Source: Acidobacteriaceae bacterium (GTDB taxonomy: Bacteria > Acidobacteriota > Terriglobia > Terriglobales > Acidobacteriaceae). From it: a stretch of DNA of 14,559 bases. How positions within the stretch are numbered: the stretch's first letter is position 1; each line of letters starts with the position of its first letter. Location: positions 1 to 14,559 of the forward strand of contig JAUTWY010000613.1 in NCBI GenBank assembly GCA_030838305.1, in the 5' to 3' direction. Below, piece by piece: positions 1-7,214 of this stretch. A model generated the notes under the pieces. The model did not search any database and was not told the origin of the DNA. It saw only the letters and a list, made by a program, of their open reading frames with translations. The translations under genes and the position numbers were made by a program.

Positions 1-224
1 TGAATTTCACGGTTCGCACTGGCCCTTCCGACTATGCCAGCGCCCGCTATTTCCACTGGTATGTATGCGTAACTCCGCGTCTCACCCGTACCGCGGGATT
101 TGAGCTGGGTTCGGGAATGTTCATCAACACAGTACCGCCCGAGGCAGCCGCCGAATTCCTGCGGAACCCAAATGCGGACAAAGCAATCGGGACAAGTGCA
201 ACCCCTGGATAGAAGTTGAATGAA
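1..224 (+). CDS. Galactose-1-phosphate uridylyltransferase-like protein, C-terminal end (5' truncated)
   Basis: The frame reading from base 3 is open from the left edge to a TGA at 222-224, giving about 73 residues. It contains YFHWYVCVTPRLTRTAGFEL followed by GSGMFINTVPPEAAAEFLR. This matches the C-terminal signature of the GalT / HIT-like nucleotidyltransferase family, where an HW pair, a PRLT segment, AGFE, a glycine-rich turn and a PPE-AA-FLR helix follow one another. GalT enzymes transfer UMP between UDP-glucose and galactose-1-phosphate in the cytoplasm; related family members act on other hexose phosphates, so the substrate is not fixed by this fragment. The active-site HxH region lies off the left edge. 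The gene converges on the AI-2E family gene with only 44 bases between the stops, and I see no clear terminator there. Confidence 0.75.
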
Positions 225-268
225 GATGAAACTGAGCGCAGAAGAATTGAGAACTGAGAACTGCTCCC

Positions 269-1354
269 CTACTTCGGCCGCACGCCATGCGGGTCGAGCA
301 CATATTCATTCAGCGGGCCGAATTTTCTCTTCTCGGCATACAGGCGCCAGCGACGGAACACGATTCGCAGACTGGCCATCACGGGGATGGACAGAAAGAT
401 GCCGAGAATTCCGGCCACTTCTCCGCCCGCCATCACGCCAAAAATTGCCGCCAGAGGATGTAGTTCCATGCTATGTCCCATGATGCGGGGCGAGGTGACG
501 TAGTCCTGGATAAGCCGCCAGACGCCGAGAAAAATCAATAGAGCCAGCCAGTGCGGGAAGCTGACGAGAAGCGCTACGCCGACGATGATCACCGCAGCCG
601 CCAGCGGCCCAACGACGGGAATAAATTCCAGCAAGCCGCCCACGGTTGCCAGCACCAGCGAATAGGGCATTCGCATAGTAGCGAGAACAGCCGCATACAT
701 AACCAGCGTGAGCCCCGCCAGAGTGAGTTGCGCTCGGATGAAATGGGCGAGCATCTGGTTCAAGTCACTCAGCACCCCTTGCAGCAATTCGCGCTGCGGA
801 CGCGAGCGTACCAGGTCCAAAAGAAGTTTGCTGAAGGTGTGCCCGTCTTTAAGAAAGAAAATTGACAACAGCGGCACAATAATCAACAGCCATGCCTGTT
901 TTGCCACGTCGGCCAGGCGCAACCCAACTTTCTGCGCCAGGTTGGTGATTTGACTGCTATGGCTGACCAGATAATCGCGCGCCAAATCGACGAGACGGGA
1001 GTTCCAGCCGTGGTCGTGTCCCAGTTGCTCTGCGATCTGTCCCGAGCTGAGCTGAGTTAACGCGGGCAATGACTGCCCAAGGCGCGCACTCTCCCGCCCG
1101 ATGCGCGGACCCATGGAAACGAAAAACAGAATCAACAGACCCAGCAAGAGGAGGTAAATTACCGCAATCGCGCGAACCCGCCCATGCAGAATTTTTTCCA
1201 GGGAAGAAACCAGGGGGCTCATCAGGTAGGCGAAAAAGATCGCGAACAGGAAGGCGATCAAGGTTTGCCGGGCAACGTAGAGGAAGCCCAGCCCCAGCGC
1301 AAACAGCAGCACTGTGATGAGAACCCGCGCCGTACGTCCATCCGCCACCGGCAT
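269..1354 (-). CDS. AI-2E family (PerM/YdiK-type) membrane transporter
   Basis: The 361-residue protein has the layout of the AI-2E exporter family: two hydrophobic helices at the N-terminus (about residues 9-50), a long helical soluble stretch (about 70-150) and a cluster of membrane segments in the C-terminal half. The signature near residue 286 onward includes SPRIMGHSMELHPLAAIFGV, then a GGEVAGILG motif and a IPVMASL end. Members are inner-membrane proteins proposed to export autoinducer-2 or act as ion antiporters; the substrate here cannot be told from sequence. The start is ATG at 1354, with no strong Shine-Dalgarno upstream. It lies 49 bases after the preceding minus-strand gene and is probably the last gene of the sigma-aroK transcription unit. 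The charged C-terminal tail is cytoplasmic by inference. Confidence 0.85.
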   Translation of the reverse strand: MPVADGRTARVLITVLLFALGLGFLYVARQTLIAFLFAIFFAYLMSPLVSSLEKILHGRVRAIAVIYLLLLGLLILFFVSMGPRIGRESARLGQSLPALTQLSSGQIAEQLGHDHGWNSRLVDLARDYLVSHSSQITNLAQKVGLRLADVAKQAWLLIIVPLLSIFFLKDGHTFSKLLLDLVRSRPQRELLQGVLSDLNQMLAHFIRAQLTLAGLTLVMYAAVLATMRMPYSLVLATVGGLLEFIPVVGPLAAAVIIVGVALLVSFPHWLALLIFLGVWRLIQDYVTSPRIMGHSMELHPLAAIFGVMAGGEVAGILGIFLSIPVMASLRIVFRRWRLYAEKRKFGPLNEYVLDPHGVRPK

Positions 1355-1403
1355 CGTTGGCCCGCCAATCTCGACTTAGAATCGCAAAGCTGCGAAGTCC
1401 AGG

Positions 1404-2168
1404 CTAGTCTCGCACTACTTCGGTATTATCGTCTGCAACCAGCACGCGCATTAGCTTGAACTGATCTTTCTCATCCACCCAGAGCGCCCAGGAGAAATTT
1501 TCGCCCTTCAAGTTCAGCCGCAATAGTTCCCGTTCCGTTCCCCGGATCGTGATTCGTTCTCTTCCCACCAGTTCCATGCGTACTCGCACTGACGTCCGAT
1601 CCTGCGGTACTAGCACGCCGAACTCCACCGCCCCCTGCTGGCACTTGAGAGCGCCGCTCTGCGTCTGACAGTTGGTTGCCAGGTAGCGCCATGCCAGCAC
1701 CTGTCGGTGGATAAAAAAGTTGTTGTCCAGAATCGCCGATGTGTTCGGCATAAGAAATGGCTGCTCGGCCTGCTTTGCTCCCGGGGAAGGAGTGATCTTT
1801 TCGAGGAGGAATTCATTGTTAGGGGACACCACCAGCGATCCAGTTCCATCGCTCCACTCATAGCGGACCAGCTCCCCGCTGCTGCTCATCTGCAACTCGG
1901 AATGCTGGTTTGTATGGGCCGCGCCGGCAGTCTCCTGCAGATGCGACTTGACGTCGCTGACGCCGTTCTCCTGGAGCACGCTAAAGGTTTCGGTGACTAC
2001 CCGCTGGCCTTTGATGAAAACGCCGAACGTGCCCGAATCGATTTGTGACGGGCCAGCCGGCTTCAATTTGTCCTTCTTGTCACTGGCTCTCAGGTCACCG
2101 GCACAGAACAGAGTTGCGCCCGCAAGGATCGCCACCGTTAGCCATCGCATCCGCGCCCTCAAAGTCAC
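1404..2168 (-). CDS. Exported protein of unknown function, beta-strand rich
   Basis: The 254-residue product begins with a typical Sec signal peptide: basic residues R4, R6 and R8, a hydrophobic core at about 9-23, and a likely cleavage after LRA at residue 28. The cysteine at 22 does not sit in a good lipobox, so a soluble periplasmic or exported protein is more likely than a lipoprotein. The mature part is strand-rich and opens with a pattern (GTFGVFIKGQRVVTETFSV) reminiscent of DUF3108-type secreted proteins that modify a bound ligand or outer-membrane component, but I cannot name the family. The start is GTG at 2168, supported by a strong Shine-Dalgarno seven bases upstream; an ATG at 2150 is much worse placed. 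It begins only three bases after the aroK stop, so it is very likely co-transcribed and translationally linked with aroK. Confidence 0.75.
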   Translation of the reverse strand: MTLRARMRWLTVAILAGATLFCAGDLRASDKKDKLKPAGPSQIDSGTFGVFIKGQRVVTETFSVLQENGVSDVKSHLQETAGAAHTNQHSELQMSSSGELVRYEWSDGTGSLVVSPNNEFLLEKITPSPGAKQAEQPFLMPNTSAILDNNFFIHRQVLAWRYLATNCQTQSGALKCQQGAVEFGVLVPQDRTSVRVRMELVGRERITIRGTERELLRLNLKGENFSWALWVDEKDQFKLMRVLVADDNTEVVRD

Positions 2169-2171
2169 TGC

Positions 2172-2756
2172 TTATCTCCTCCGCTTCTTGCGGCCTTCAT
2201 CCATGCCGAGCACCTGAACCAACGCAGCCGCAATCTCTTCAACCCTCTTGCCGATGGTCTCCTGCCTGAACGATGCTTCCAGGTAGTGCGGACGCCGGGC
2301 CTCGTAGAGCTTGCGAAAGCTGTCCATACTGCCCAGTAAGGGACGCTCAATTCCTTGTCCTGGCCCCTCGGCCTGTGCCCGGCAACGCCGCCACAACTCC
2401 GTCACATCCGCATCCAGAAAGACCGTGGGAACGCCGCTGTCCTGGATCAACCTCGCATTGGCTTTCTGCACAAAGGCACCGCCTCCGAGGGCAACGACTC
2501 GATCCGCTCCTAACTGCAACTCGCCCAGCAATTCCTGCAAGGCTGCATGCTCCGCTCTTCGAAATTCGGATTCTCCGGAATTCCGGAAGATGTCCGCCAC
2601 CTTCCGTTGCTCGCGCCGTTCGATCCGATCATCGAGATCCTCGAACGTCCAGCCCAGAAGTTCGCCGAGCGCCCGGCCCACAGTGCTTTTGCCAGCGCCC
2701 ATAAAGCCGATCAAGATCACGGCCCGCGCCCGCTGTCCGGGCTTTCTAGCGAACAC
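2172..2756 (-). CDS. aroK: Shikimate kinase
   Basis: This cytoplasmic enzyme phosphorylates shikimate with ATP on the 3-position, the fifth step of aromatic amino acid (chorismate) synthesis. The 194-residue protein shows the complete family set. The Walker A GFMGAGKST is at 17-25. The shikimate-binding DxD is at D40/D42 within FEDLDDRIE. IFRNSGESEFR at 56-66 ends in the substrate-binding arginine R66. The glycine triplet GGGAF is at 91-95, the lid arginine is R138 in ERPLL, and a RRPHY segment at 154-158 contributes to nucleotide binding. A basic KKRRR tail is slightly longer than usual. The start is GTG at 2756; the next methionine is inside Walker A, so the GTG or another non-ATG codon is required. 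It sits between the DUF4097 gene (65 bases upstream) and the exported unknown gene (three bases downstream). Confidence 0.94.
   Translation of the reverse strand: MFARKPGQRARAVILIGFMGAGKSTVGRALGELLGWTFEDLDDRIERREQRKVADIFRNSGESEFRRAEHAALQELLGELQLGADRVVALGGGAFVQKANARLIQDSGVPTVFLDADVTELWRRCRAQAEGPGQGIERPLLGSMDSFRKLYEARRPHYLEASFRQETIGKRVEEIAAALVQVLGMDEGRKKRRR
2176..2182 (-). promoter_or_regulatory. Shine-Dalgarno that fixes the GTG start at 2168
   Basis: On the minus strand this reads GGAGGAG, seven bases before the GTG at 2168. It lies inside the last codons of aroK, which supports translational coupling between aroK and the downstream exported protein. The alternative ATG at 2150 would be 25 bases away. 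Confidence 0.8.
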
Positions 2757-2821
2757 ACCAAACCCGCTCGCCGGTCCTAGAGGACGGGATTTGCGCCGTT
2801 CCGTTTTGCGGTTCGCTTTGC

Positions 2822-3688
2822 TTATTGTTTCTCGGAGCGTTTTCTGAGGTGAATTTTACCACTGAAGGTGCGCAGCACCACGGTAGAGGACACCGCCATT
2901 CTCCCCATAGTACCTGCAAAGGCACGCCCCTTATCGAGGGGGAAATAGTTGTGGGATTTCGGTTCGAGGGGAATGTCGTCATGCACTTCGCCGCGCACCG
3001 AGCGGGCGCTCACGTCGGCGGAGGTCCATTCTGGAATGGTGGCGTCGATGTCGCCGCTATGACTGGTCAGACGGTATTCGCCGCTCTTGCCAAAGTCGCC
3101 GATATAAACAATCCTGCCGCTGGTTGAAACCACTTGTACCATCGGACCATTTACGCCCATCAATGTGACTTCTCCACTTAAGGAGTCGACCTCAACATAT
3201 CCGTTTTGGATGTTGTTCAGATTTACCGTGCCATTCATCGTCTTCACGTGCACATGGGCGTTCGCAATGTCGCGAACATCTACTGCGGCGCCCGGGCCTT
3301 CCAGACTCACGTCTCCGTGCAATTTTTCAGCGCGCAGGGAGCCCGTGCTGGAGTGTAGTGTGATGCTGGCATCAGCGGGAACCAAAACTTCATAATCTAC
3401 CCGGCCCGATTCGGCATCGGCGCCCGCCAACAAGTGCGACTGGATATCTACTCGATTGCCATTCTGGCTGTTGTCGATCTCAACTTTGTCGGAGTGCAAG
3501 ATCGCGTTTACCACGACCGTATTGTTCAGGGACGGCTTTACTGAAATCGAGCCGTAAGGATTCATGATCGAGACGCCGGCACTCGGTCCCACAGTGAAGT
3601 GGTATTCCTTCTTGCTCTGGGCTACCACCAGCGTGCCGACTACCATCACGCCGAGCGCAACGAGATTTGCCGCGCGTTTGCTCACCAT
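2822..3688 (-). CDS. Exported DUF4097-family beta-strand-repeat protein
   Basis: The 288-residue product starts with a signal peptide (K4, R5, hydrophobic core 9-22, likely cleavage after A23). The rest is a run of short beta-strand repeats with recurring SxSGxV / TxNGxV turns, for example TMNGTVNLNNI, VDSLSGEVTL, VSTSGRIVYI, SHSGDIDATI and TFSGKIHLRK. This right-handed beta-helix-like pattern is typical of DUF4097 (putative adhesin / bactofilin-like) proteins, commonly found beside ECF sigma/anti-sigma pairs in Acidobacteriota and Bacteroidota. The molecular role is unknown; location is periplasm or outer surface. I chose the ATG at 3688, which has a GGGGGAG Shine-Dalgarno six bases upstream; a TTG at 3703 would add five residues but overlaps that site. 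It lies 81 bases after the anti-sigma gene. Confidence 0.85.
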   Translation of the reverse strand: MVSKRAANLVALGVMVVGTLVVAQSKKEYHFTVGPSAGVSIMNPYGSISVKPSLNNTVVVNAILHSDKVEIDNSQNGNRVDIQSHLLAGADAESGRVDYEVLVPADASITLHSSTGSLRAEKLHGDVSLEGPGAAVDVRDIANAHVHVKTMNGTVNLNNIQNGYVEVDSLSGEVTLMGVNGPMVQVVSTSGRIVYIGDFGKSGEYRLTSHSGDIDATIPEWTSADVSARSVRGEVHDDIPLEPKSHNYFPLDKGRAFAGTMGRMAVSSTVVLRTFSGKIHLRKRSEKQ

Positions 3689-3694
3689 AAACGA

Positions 3695-3701
3695 CTCCCC
3701 C
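3695..3701 (-). promoter_or_regulatory. Shine-Dalgarno that fixes the ATG at 3688
   Basis: The minus-strand GGGGGAG lies six bases before the ATG at 3688. It argues against the in-frame TTG at 3703, which abuts it. Confidence 0.7.
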
Positions 3702-3769
3702 AAGCTTGCTGATCCATCGCCTTGAATCCGTGTCGCCGTGAAGCGCTACTCGAAAGTTTCATCATTACT

Positions 3770-4390
3770 TTATGGCAGAGAACGGTCCATCGCCATCTCA
3801 AAAAGCATGGACTTCTGCTGGTAAGCATCCATGAGCGAGCGGCGGGCGTCCTCATCATTCGGACTCTCGTCCACGAAGCCCTGAGCCTCGCGGATGGATT
3901 CGTTCACGCGGCGCAGGTTGTCTTCGTACTGACCCTTCATCGCCGGAATATTGTCTGCCACCTCTTGCATCAGGTCGTCGTCATTGAGGTCAGAGGACGT
4001 CGCAACCGGCACCACTACTGAGGCTTGCTGAGCCAACTCGTCCGGGCCAGACTGATGCCGCACGTAGAGTCCGAGGGCCAGCAACAGCATCGCCGCTGCT
4101 GGAACCAGCCATCGCGCCGCGCCCCAACGTGCACTAAAAGAAGAGATAGGGTGCGGCGCCGACCGCTGCGAGCGGATCAGTCCCTCTTGCCGCAATGCGA
4201 TTGTGATGGAGTTCCAGACCCGCGGACTGGGCTCATCCGCCTCTTGCAGCCGGCCGGCGGCCTCGATGATCAGGTCCAATTCTTTGACCAGCGCACAGCA
4301 CTCTGGGCAGTCCATCAGATGGGCGCGCTGTTCTATTGTGCTGCCGTCTTCGACTTCCGCCAAGCTGTTCTGCAGCTCAACGCAATTCAT
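3770..4390 (-). CDS. Zinc-finger (ZAS-type) transmembrane anti-sigma factor
   Basis: The 206-residue protein has an N-terminal anti-sigma zinc-binding motif H24-x3-C28-x2-C31 (HLMDCPEC). A helical linker follows, then one membrane helix at about 94-110 (WLVPAAAMLLLALGLYV), and an acidic, helical extracytoplasmic domain of about 95 residues rich in D, E, Q and R that may form a coiled coil. ZAS proteins bind their cognate ECF sigma factor through the N-terminal domain and release it on a signal sensed outside or by proteolysis. The gene follows the sigma gene by 80 bases in the same direction, the usual pairing. The ATG at 4390 is preferred because GGGGAGAG is five bases upstream; a TTG at 4405 would add five residues. 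The nature of the sensed signal is not visible. Confidence 0.88.
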   Translation of the reverse strand: MNCVELQNSLAEVEDGSTIEQRAHLMDCPECCALVKELDLIIEAAGRLQEADEPSPRVWNSITIALRQEGLIRSQRSAPHPISSFSARWGAARWLVPAAAMLLLALGLYVRHQSGPDELAQQASVVVPVATSSDLNDDDLMQEVADNIPAMKGQYEDNLRRVNESIREAQGFVDESPNDEDARRSLMDAYQQKSMLFEMAMDRSLP

Positions 4391-4395
4391 ACCAT

Positions 4396-4403
4396 CTCTC
4401 CCC
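4396..4403 (-). promoter_or_regulatory. Shine-Dalgarno that fixes the ATG at 4390
   Basis: The minus-strand GGGGAGAG ends five bases before the ATG at 4390. This favours that start over the in-frame TTG at 4405. Confidence 0.7.
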
Positions 4404-4470
4404 AAGTGCGCTGCGGCTCAAACGCCGGTCGCAGCTCTTGACGCCCTGTTCACACTCAATGTTGCGATGC

Positions 4471-5109
4471 CTAACCCGCCCGAGACTCTCCGGCCTTTTC
4501 GGCTCTATTGATCTTGAGCAGGTCCCGCAATTTCATGCGGGCCTTATGTAGTTGTGACTTGCTGTTGCCAATCGAGCATCCCGCTATTTTTGCGATTTCA
4601 TTATGCTCGTAACCTTCCACATCGTGAAGCACAAAAATCATTCGATAGCCGGGAGGAAGACTATCCACTGCCCTCTGCAATTGCAGCCGGTCAATGGACC
4701 CGGCCAGCGCCACATCGTCCGCTCCGAAATCTTTCTTCGGAGAATCTTCTTCCGTGCCTTGCGTAGTTTCTTCCAGCGAAACCACCGGAAGACTCTTCTT
4801 CCGCAGATGCATCAGCACTACGTTCACTGACAGCCGGTGCAGCCAGGTCGAGAACGCCGACTCTCCGCGAAACGTTCCAATCTTGCGGTAGAGCTGCAGA
4901 AACGCTTCCTGCGTGAGATCCTCTGCTTCCGCGGTATTCGCCGTCATCCGCAGGCACAGAGAATACACGCGCCGCTTGTGCTTGTCATAGAGCACTTGGA
5001 ACGCTTCCGCGTCCCCCAGCTTAGCCCGCTCAATGGCCTCAGCCTCGCTGAGTTCGATGCTTGGTTGCTGCCGTGGCTCGGTCAAGTCGCCTTTTCCGGC
5101 CGCACTCAT
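4471..5109 (-). CDS. ECF-subfamily RNA polymerase sigma factor
   Basis: The 212-residue protein has both ECF core domains. Region 2 lies at about residues 35-105 (FQVLYDKHKRRVYSLCLRM, then AEDLTQEAFLQLYRKI and FSTWLHRLSVNVVLMHLRKK). Region 4 lies at about 145-200 (LPPGYRMIFVLHDVEGYEHN, then EIAKIAGCSIGNSKSQLHKA). The linker between them is acidic. Such sigma factors direct RNA polymerase to a small regulon, commonly an envelope or stress response, and are held inactive by the anti-sigma encoded next to them. Start is ATG at 5109; no strong Shine-Dalgarno precedes it. It heads a six-gene minus-strand run, and self-activation from the 5110-5470 region is plausible although I do not see a convincing ECF promoter pair. 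Confidence 0.92.
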   Translation of the reverse strand: MSAAGKGDLTEPRQQPSIELSEAEAIERAKLGDAEAFQVLYDKHKRRVYSLCLRMTANTAEAEDLTQEAFLQLYRKIGTFRGESAFSTWLHRLSVNVVLMHLRKKSLPVVSLEETTQGTEEDSPKKDFGADDVALAGSIDRLQLQRAVDSLPPGYRMIFVLHDVEGYEHNEIAKIAGCSIGNSKSQLHKARMKLRDLLKINRAEKAGESRAG

Positions 5110-5470
5110 TGGGATGCGGCTTAAGTAGTTTGTGTTGTATTGTTTGCCGGGAACTACCGCACCTTTGGTGGGTTGCCGGAACTCCAGAATATCAGAGAAT
5201 TTCTCCCGATCTGCGGATGTGCGCTCTATGGTCAGATTTTTCTCCCGAGCCTTCTGGAAAGCCTTTACATTCGGGCTCTTAATGCGTTCCTGTTAGCCTT
5301 AGCCTTCAAACCCTAAAGCAGGGCTAGAGTCGCAATCTTCGCAAATTGGTAGTTAGTAAGTACTTATCGTGCCTTTAGGAACGCCGCCAAGTGAGGCTTC
5401 ATAACAAGGGGTACGCCTTCCGGCATACCGATAAATCCGCGTTTTGGACCGTGGCTTTAGGCGCTGCGAT
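5110..5470. promoter_or_regulatory. 361-base non-coding region upstream of the sigma-factor operon
   Basis: No convincing gene is present in either strand. The part next to the sigma gene should hold its promoter. Two similar blocks are visible: TCAGAGAATTTCTCCCGA at 5192-5209 and TCAGATTTTTCTCCCGA at 5232-5248, about 40 bases apart in the same orientation. The first also contains a GAGAA-T-TTCTC inverted repeat. On the minus strand a GGAAC at about 5287 followed 17 bases later by GT could be a weak ECF-type promoter; I give that little weight. The distal part holds a hairpin after the MFS gene. Confidence 0.5.
5410..5429 (-). terminator. Hairpin downstream of the MFS gene, possible terminator
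   Basis: On the minus strand GGTATGCC-GGAA-GGCGTACC forms an 8-bp stem with one G-U wobble and a GNRA-type tetraloop, 41 bases after the MFS stop. There is no U-run after it, so classic intrinsic termination is uncertain; it could also act as a 3' end stabiliser. Confidence 0.4.
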
Positions 5471-6763
5471 TCAAGAGGCGGCCTTTTCCGCCGCACTGGC
5501 CGTCGTAATCGTCTCCAACCCATGGCCGTGCGGACCCATTTCCCGCTGGCGCAACAGGAAGGCGAACAGGACTCCCAGCAGCCCCAGAGCGGAGAAGATC
5601 CACATCCCGAGATGGTAACCGGCCGGATTGCTGGCGTCCGCATGACTATATTCGTTTGCCCAGCCCACCAGTATGTTGAGCCCAAACAGCCCGATGTTCT
5701 GGATCATGGTCATTAACCCATATGCTGTCCCCAGCTTCGACTGGTCGACGATATAGGCTACCGAAGGCCACATCACTGCGGGAATCAGAGAGAATGCAAC
5801 TCCCATCATCGCCATTGGAATGTATAAATTGATTCGGGTGTAAGCCATCATCAGATAGACGGGAATCAGCAGCAAAGAGCCGAACATCATCAATAGGGCC
5901 CGTTTGCCGATGCGATCCACCCAAAGACCGAACAGGGGAGTCGCGATCATGGCAAACAGCGTCAGCATGCTCGACAAGAAGCCACCAAACTCGCGCGATG
6001 TTCCGTGCACCTCCATAAAAAACTTCACAGCGAAAGTCTGAAAAGGGAAGATAGCAGAGTAGAAGACAATGCATAGAGCGACAATCAACCAGTAGCTCAC
6101 GCCAAACTTCCAGAGGTCCGCGAACACCACTTTGTCGGTGGAAACCGCTCCTAGCCGATAGTTTTTCTCCGCCCATACCTCCAGCCCCCAGTAAATAATC
6201 GCTCCAACTATGCAGAAAGCGGAAAAGGCCAAGGCAAGGAGGAATGGCGTGCGCCAGCTCGAATAGGCCCAACGCGCCCAAGTGGGGGAGTTGAGTGCAG
6301 CGAACGTGCCCAGACGCGAAGCCGTCAAATTTAATCCAAAGGCAAAACTCAGTTCTTTGCCGCGGAACCAGCGGGCCAGCGCGGTCGTGACCGCAACGTT
6401 CAGTGATTCCGCGCCCATCCCGAAAATCAGGCGCCCTGTAGCCATGATCGGGAGGTGCCCGGAAATGACTGTAATGGCCGGACCAATAAAACAAAGCACG
6501 CCGAAGATCATCAGCGACTTTCGCAGTCCGAGGCGATCAATGAGGAATCCACCGACGAGCACGGTGAAAATGTTGGGAAAACTGTAAATCGCCTGCAGGA
6601 AACCCAGATCCAGGTCTGAGAAACCGAGCTGCTGCTTCAGCACATCGGCGAGCGGGCTGAGAGCGTCGTAGGCGTAGTAGCTGCCAAACATCGCCAGGCT
6701 GACAAAGATCAAGACCAGCCATCGGTACAGCGGGCTCGGTTCAGGACGCTCAGGCTCCGTCAT
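5471..6763 (-). CDS. MFS transporter, MFSD1-like
   Basis: The 430-residue protein has the usual 12-helix major facilitator layout. The loop 2-3 motif is GGFLIDRLGLRKS. The segment FGMGAESLNVAVTTALARWF followed by RGKELSFAFGLNLTASRLG closely resembles the corresponding region of animal MFSD1 (FGxGGESLxVAxxT...WFKGKEL...FGLxLSxxRxG). A second motif-A-like loop, WVDRIGKRALL, starts the C-terminal half. MFSD1 in animals is a lysosomal dipeptide transporter; whether this bacterial relative moves peptides or another small molecule is unknown. It acts in the inner membrane. The start is ATG at 6763 with GGGAG 11 bases upstream. It stands alone, 362 bases from the sigma gene and 155 bases downstream of the DUF1059 gene. 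The C-terminal tail is rich in A, E and H and cytoplasmic by inference. Confidence 0.88.
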   Translation of the reverse strand: MTEPERPEPSPLYRWLVLIFVSLAMFGSYYAYDALSPLADVLKQQLGFSDLDLGFLQAIYSFPNIFTVLVGGFLIDRLGLRKSLMIFGVLCFIGPAITVISGHLPIMATGRLIFGMGAESLNVAVTTALARWFRGKELSFAFGLNLTASRLGTFAALNSPTWARWAYSSWRTPFLLALAFSAFCIVGAIIYWGLEVWAEKNYRLGAVSTDKVVFADLWKFGVSYWLIVALCIVFYSAIFPFQTFAVKFFMEVHGTSREFGGFLSSMLTLFAMIATPLFGLWVDRIGKRALLMMFGSLLLIPVYLMMAYTRINLYIPMAMMGVAFSLIPAVMWPSVAYIVDQSKLGTAYGLMTMIQNIGLFGLNILVGWANEYSHADASNPAGYHLGMWIFSALGLLGVLFAFLLRQREMGPHGHGLETITTASAAEKAAS

Positions 6764-6878
6764 TAGATTCTGTTCTCCCAGCGGAATGGAATCTCGAATC
6801 TCAAGGACCAGGGAAAAGGATAACGAGCAGAGAAGATTAGCAGATTGTGCTGGCGATTGTGGAAGTTGTTAACTGGAA

Positions 6879-6901
6879 GGGCGAACCGGTGCGGCTCGCC
6901 C
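6879..6901 (-). terminator. Hairpin downstream of the DUF1059 gene, likely terminator
   Basis: On the minus strand GGGCGAGCC-GCACC-GGTTCGCCC folds into a 9-bp stem with one G-U wobble and a five-base loop, 17 bases after the DUF1059 stop. It is followed by TTCC rather than a long T-run, so termination efficiency is uncertain. Confidence 0.5.
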
Positions 6902-6918
6902 CTGGGAGTTGTGCCGGT

Positions 6919-7101
6919 TCAGGCAGCTTCGTCCCGGATGGCAGACCTGGCTTTGTCCGCCAGTTCCGGCGTTACTTCGTTCACCTGATGTGCGGTTCGC
7001 GCGTGCTCGGAGGCCTGCTGTAGGACGTCCTGGTCGGACTCGCCGCGAGCCACGAAATCACAGTTTCCTACCACGTCATTGCATCGCAATACTTTGGCCA
7101 T
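6919..7101 (-). CDS. Small DUF1059-family protein
   Basis: This 60-residue cytoplasmic protein matches the DUF1059 pattern over its whole length. It has an N-terminal C7-x6-C14-D-F segment (RCNDVVGNCDFVARG), a helix ending in the EHARTAHQ motif with H33 and H38, and a final TPELADKARSAIRDE helix. The family is short (about 55-65 residues), widespread in soil bacteria and archaea, and without an assigned function; the conserved C and H residues could bind a metal. The ATG at 7101 has a near-perfect AAGGAGGG Shine-Dalgarno at 7106-7113, which suggests strong translation. It lies between the MFS gene and tpiA, with 179 bases of non-coding DNA upstream and a hairpin downstream, so it is probably a single-gene unit. 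Confidence 0.85.
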   Translation of the reverse strand: MAKVLRCNDVVGNCDFVARGESDQDVLQQASEHARTAHQVNEVTPELADKARSAIRDEAA

Positions 7102-7170
7102 CGAACCCTCCTTCCGTGGAATTCGGAAGTCAAGATGCTTCTCGCCAGAATTGAGTACGGGGATTTATGG

Positions 7171-7195
7171 AAGGAAAGGATAAGGAAAGGATAAG
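7171..7195 (+). repeat. Short tandem repeat, 11-bp unit
   Basis: AAGGAAAGGAT occurs twice head to tail (7171-7181 and 7182-7192), followed by AAG. It lies between tpiA and the DUF1059 gene, about 70 bases upstream of the DUF1059 start. No function is evident. Confidence 0.6.
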
Positions 7196-7214
7196 ACCAT
7201 AACAGCTCATGTGG

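Noticed and set aside
2771..2788. Imperfect palindrome CCGGTCCTAGAGGACGGG before aroK
   Set aside because: A short 5-bp core with a mismatch; too weak to call an operator or terminator.
5646..6494. 282-codon minus-strand frame
   Set aside because: Out-of-frame shadow inside the MFS transporter gene; composition is unlike a real protein and the MFS frame is clearly coding.
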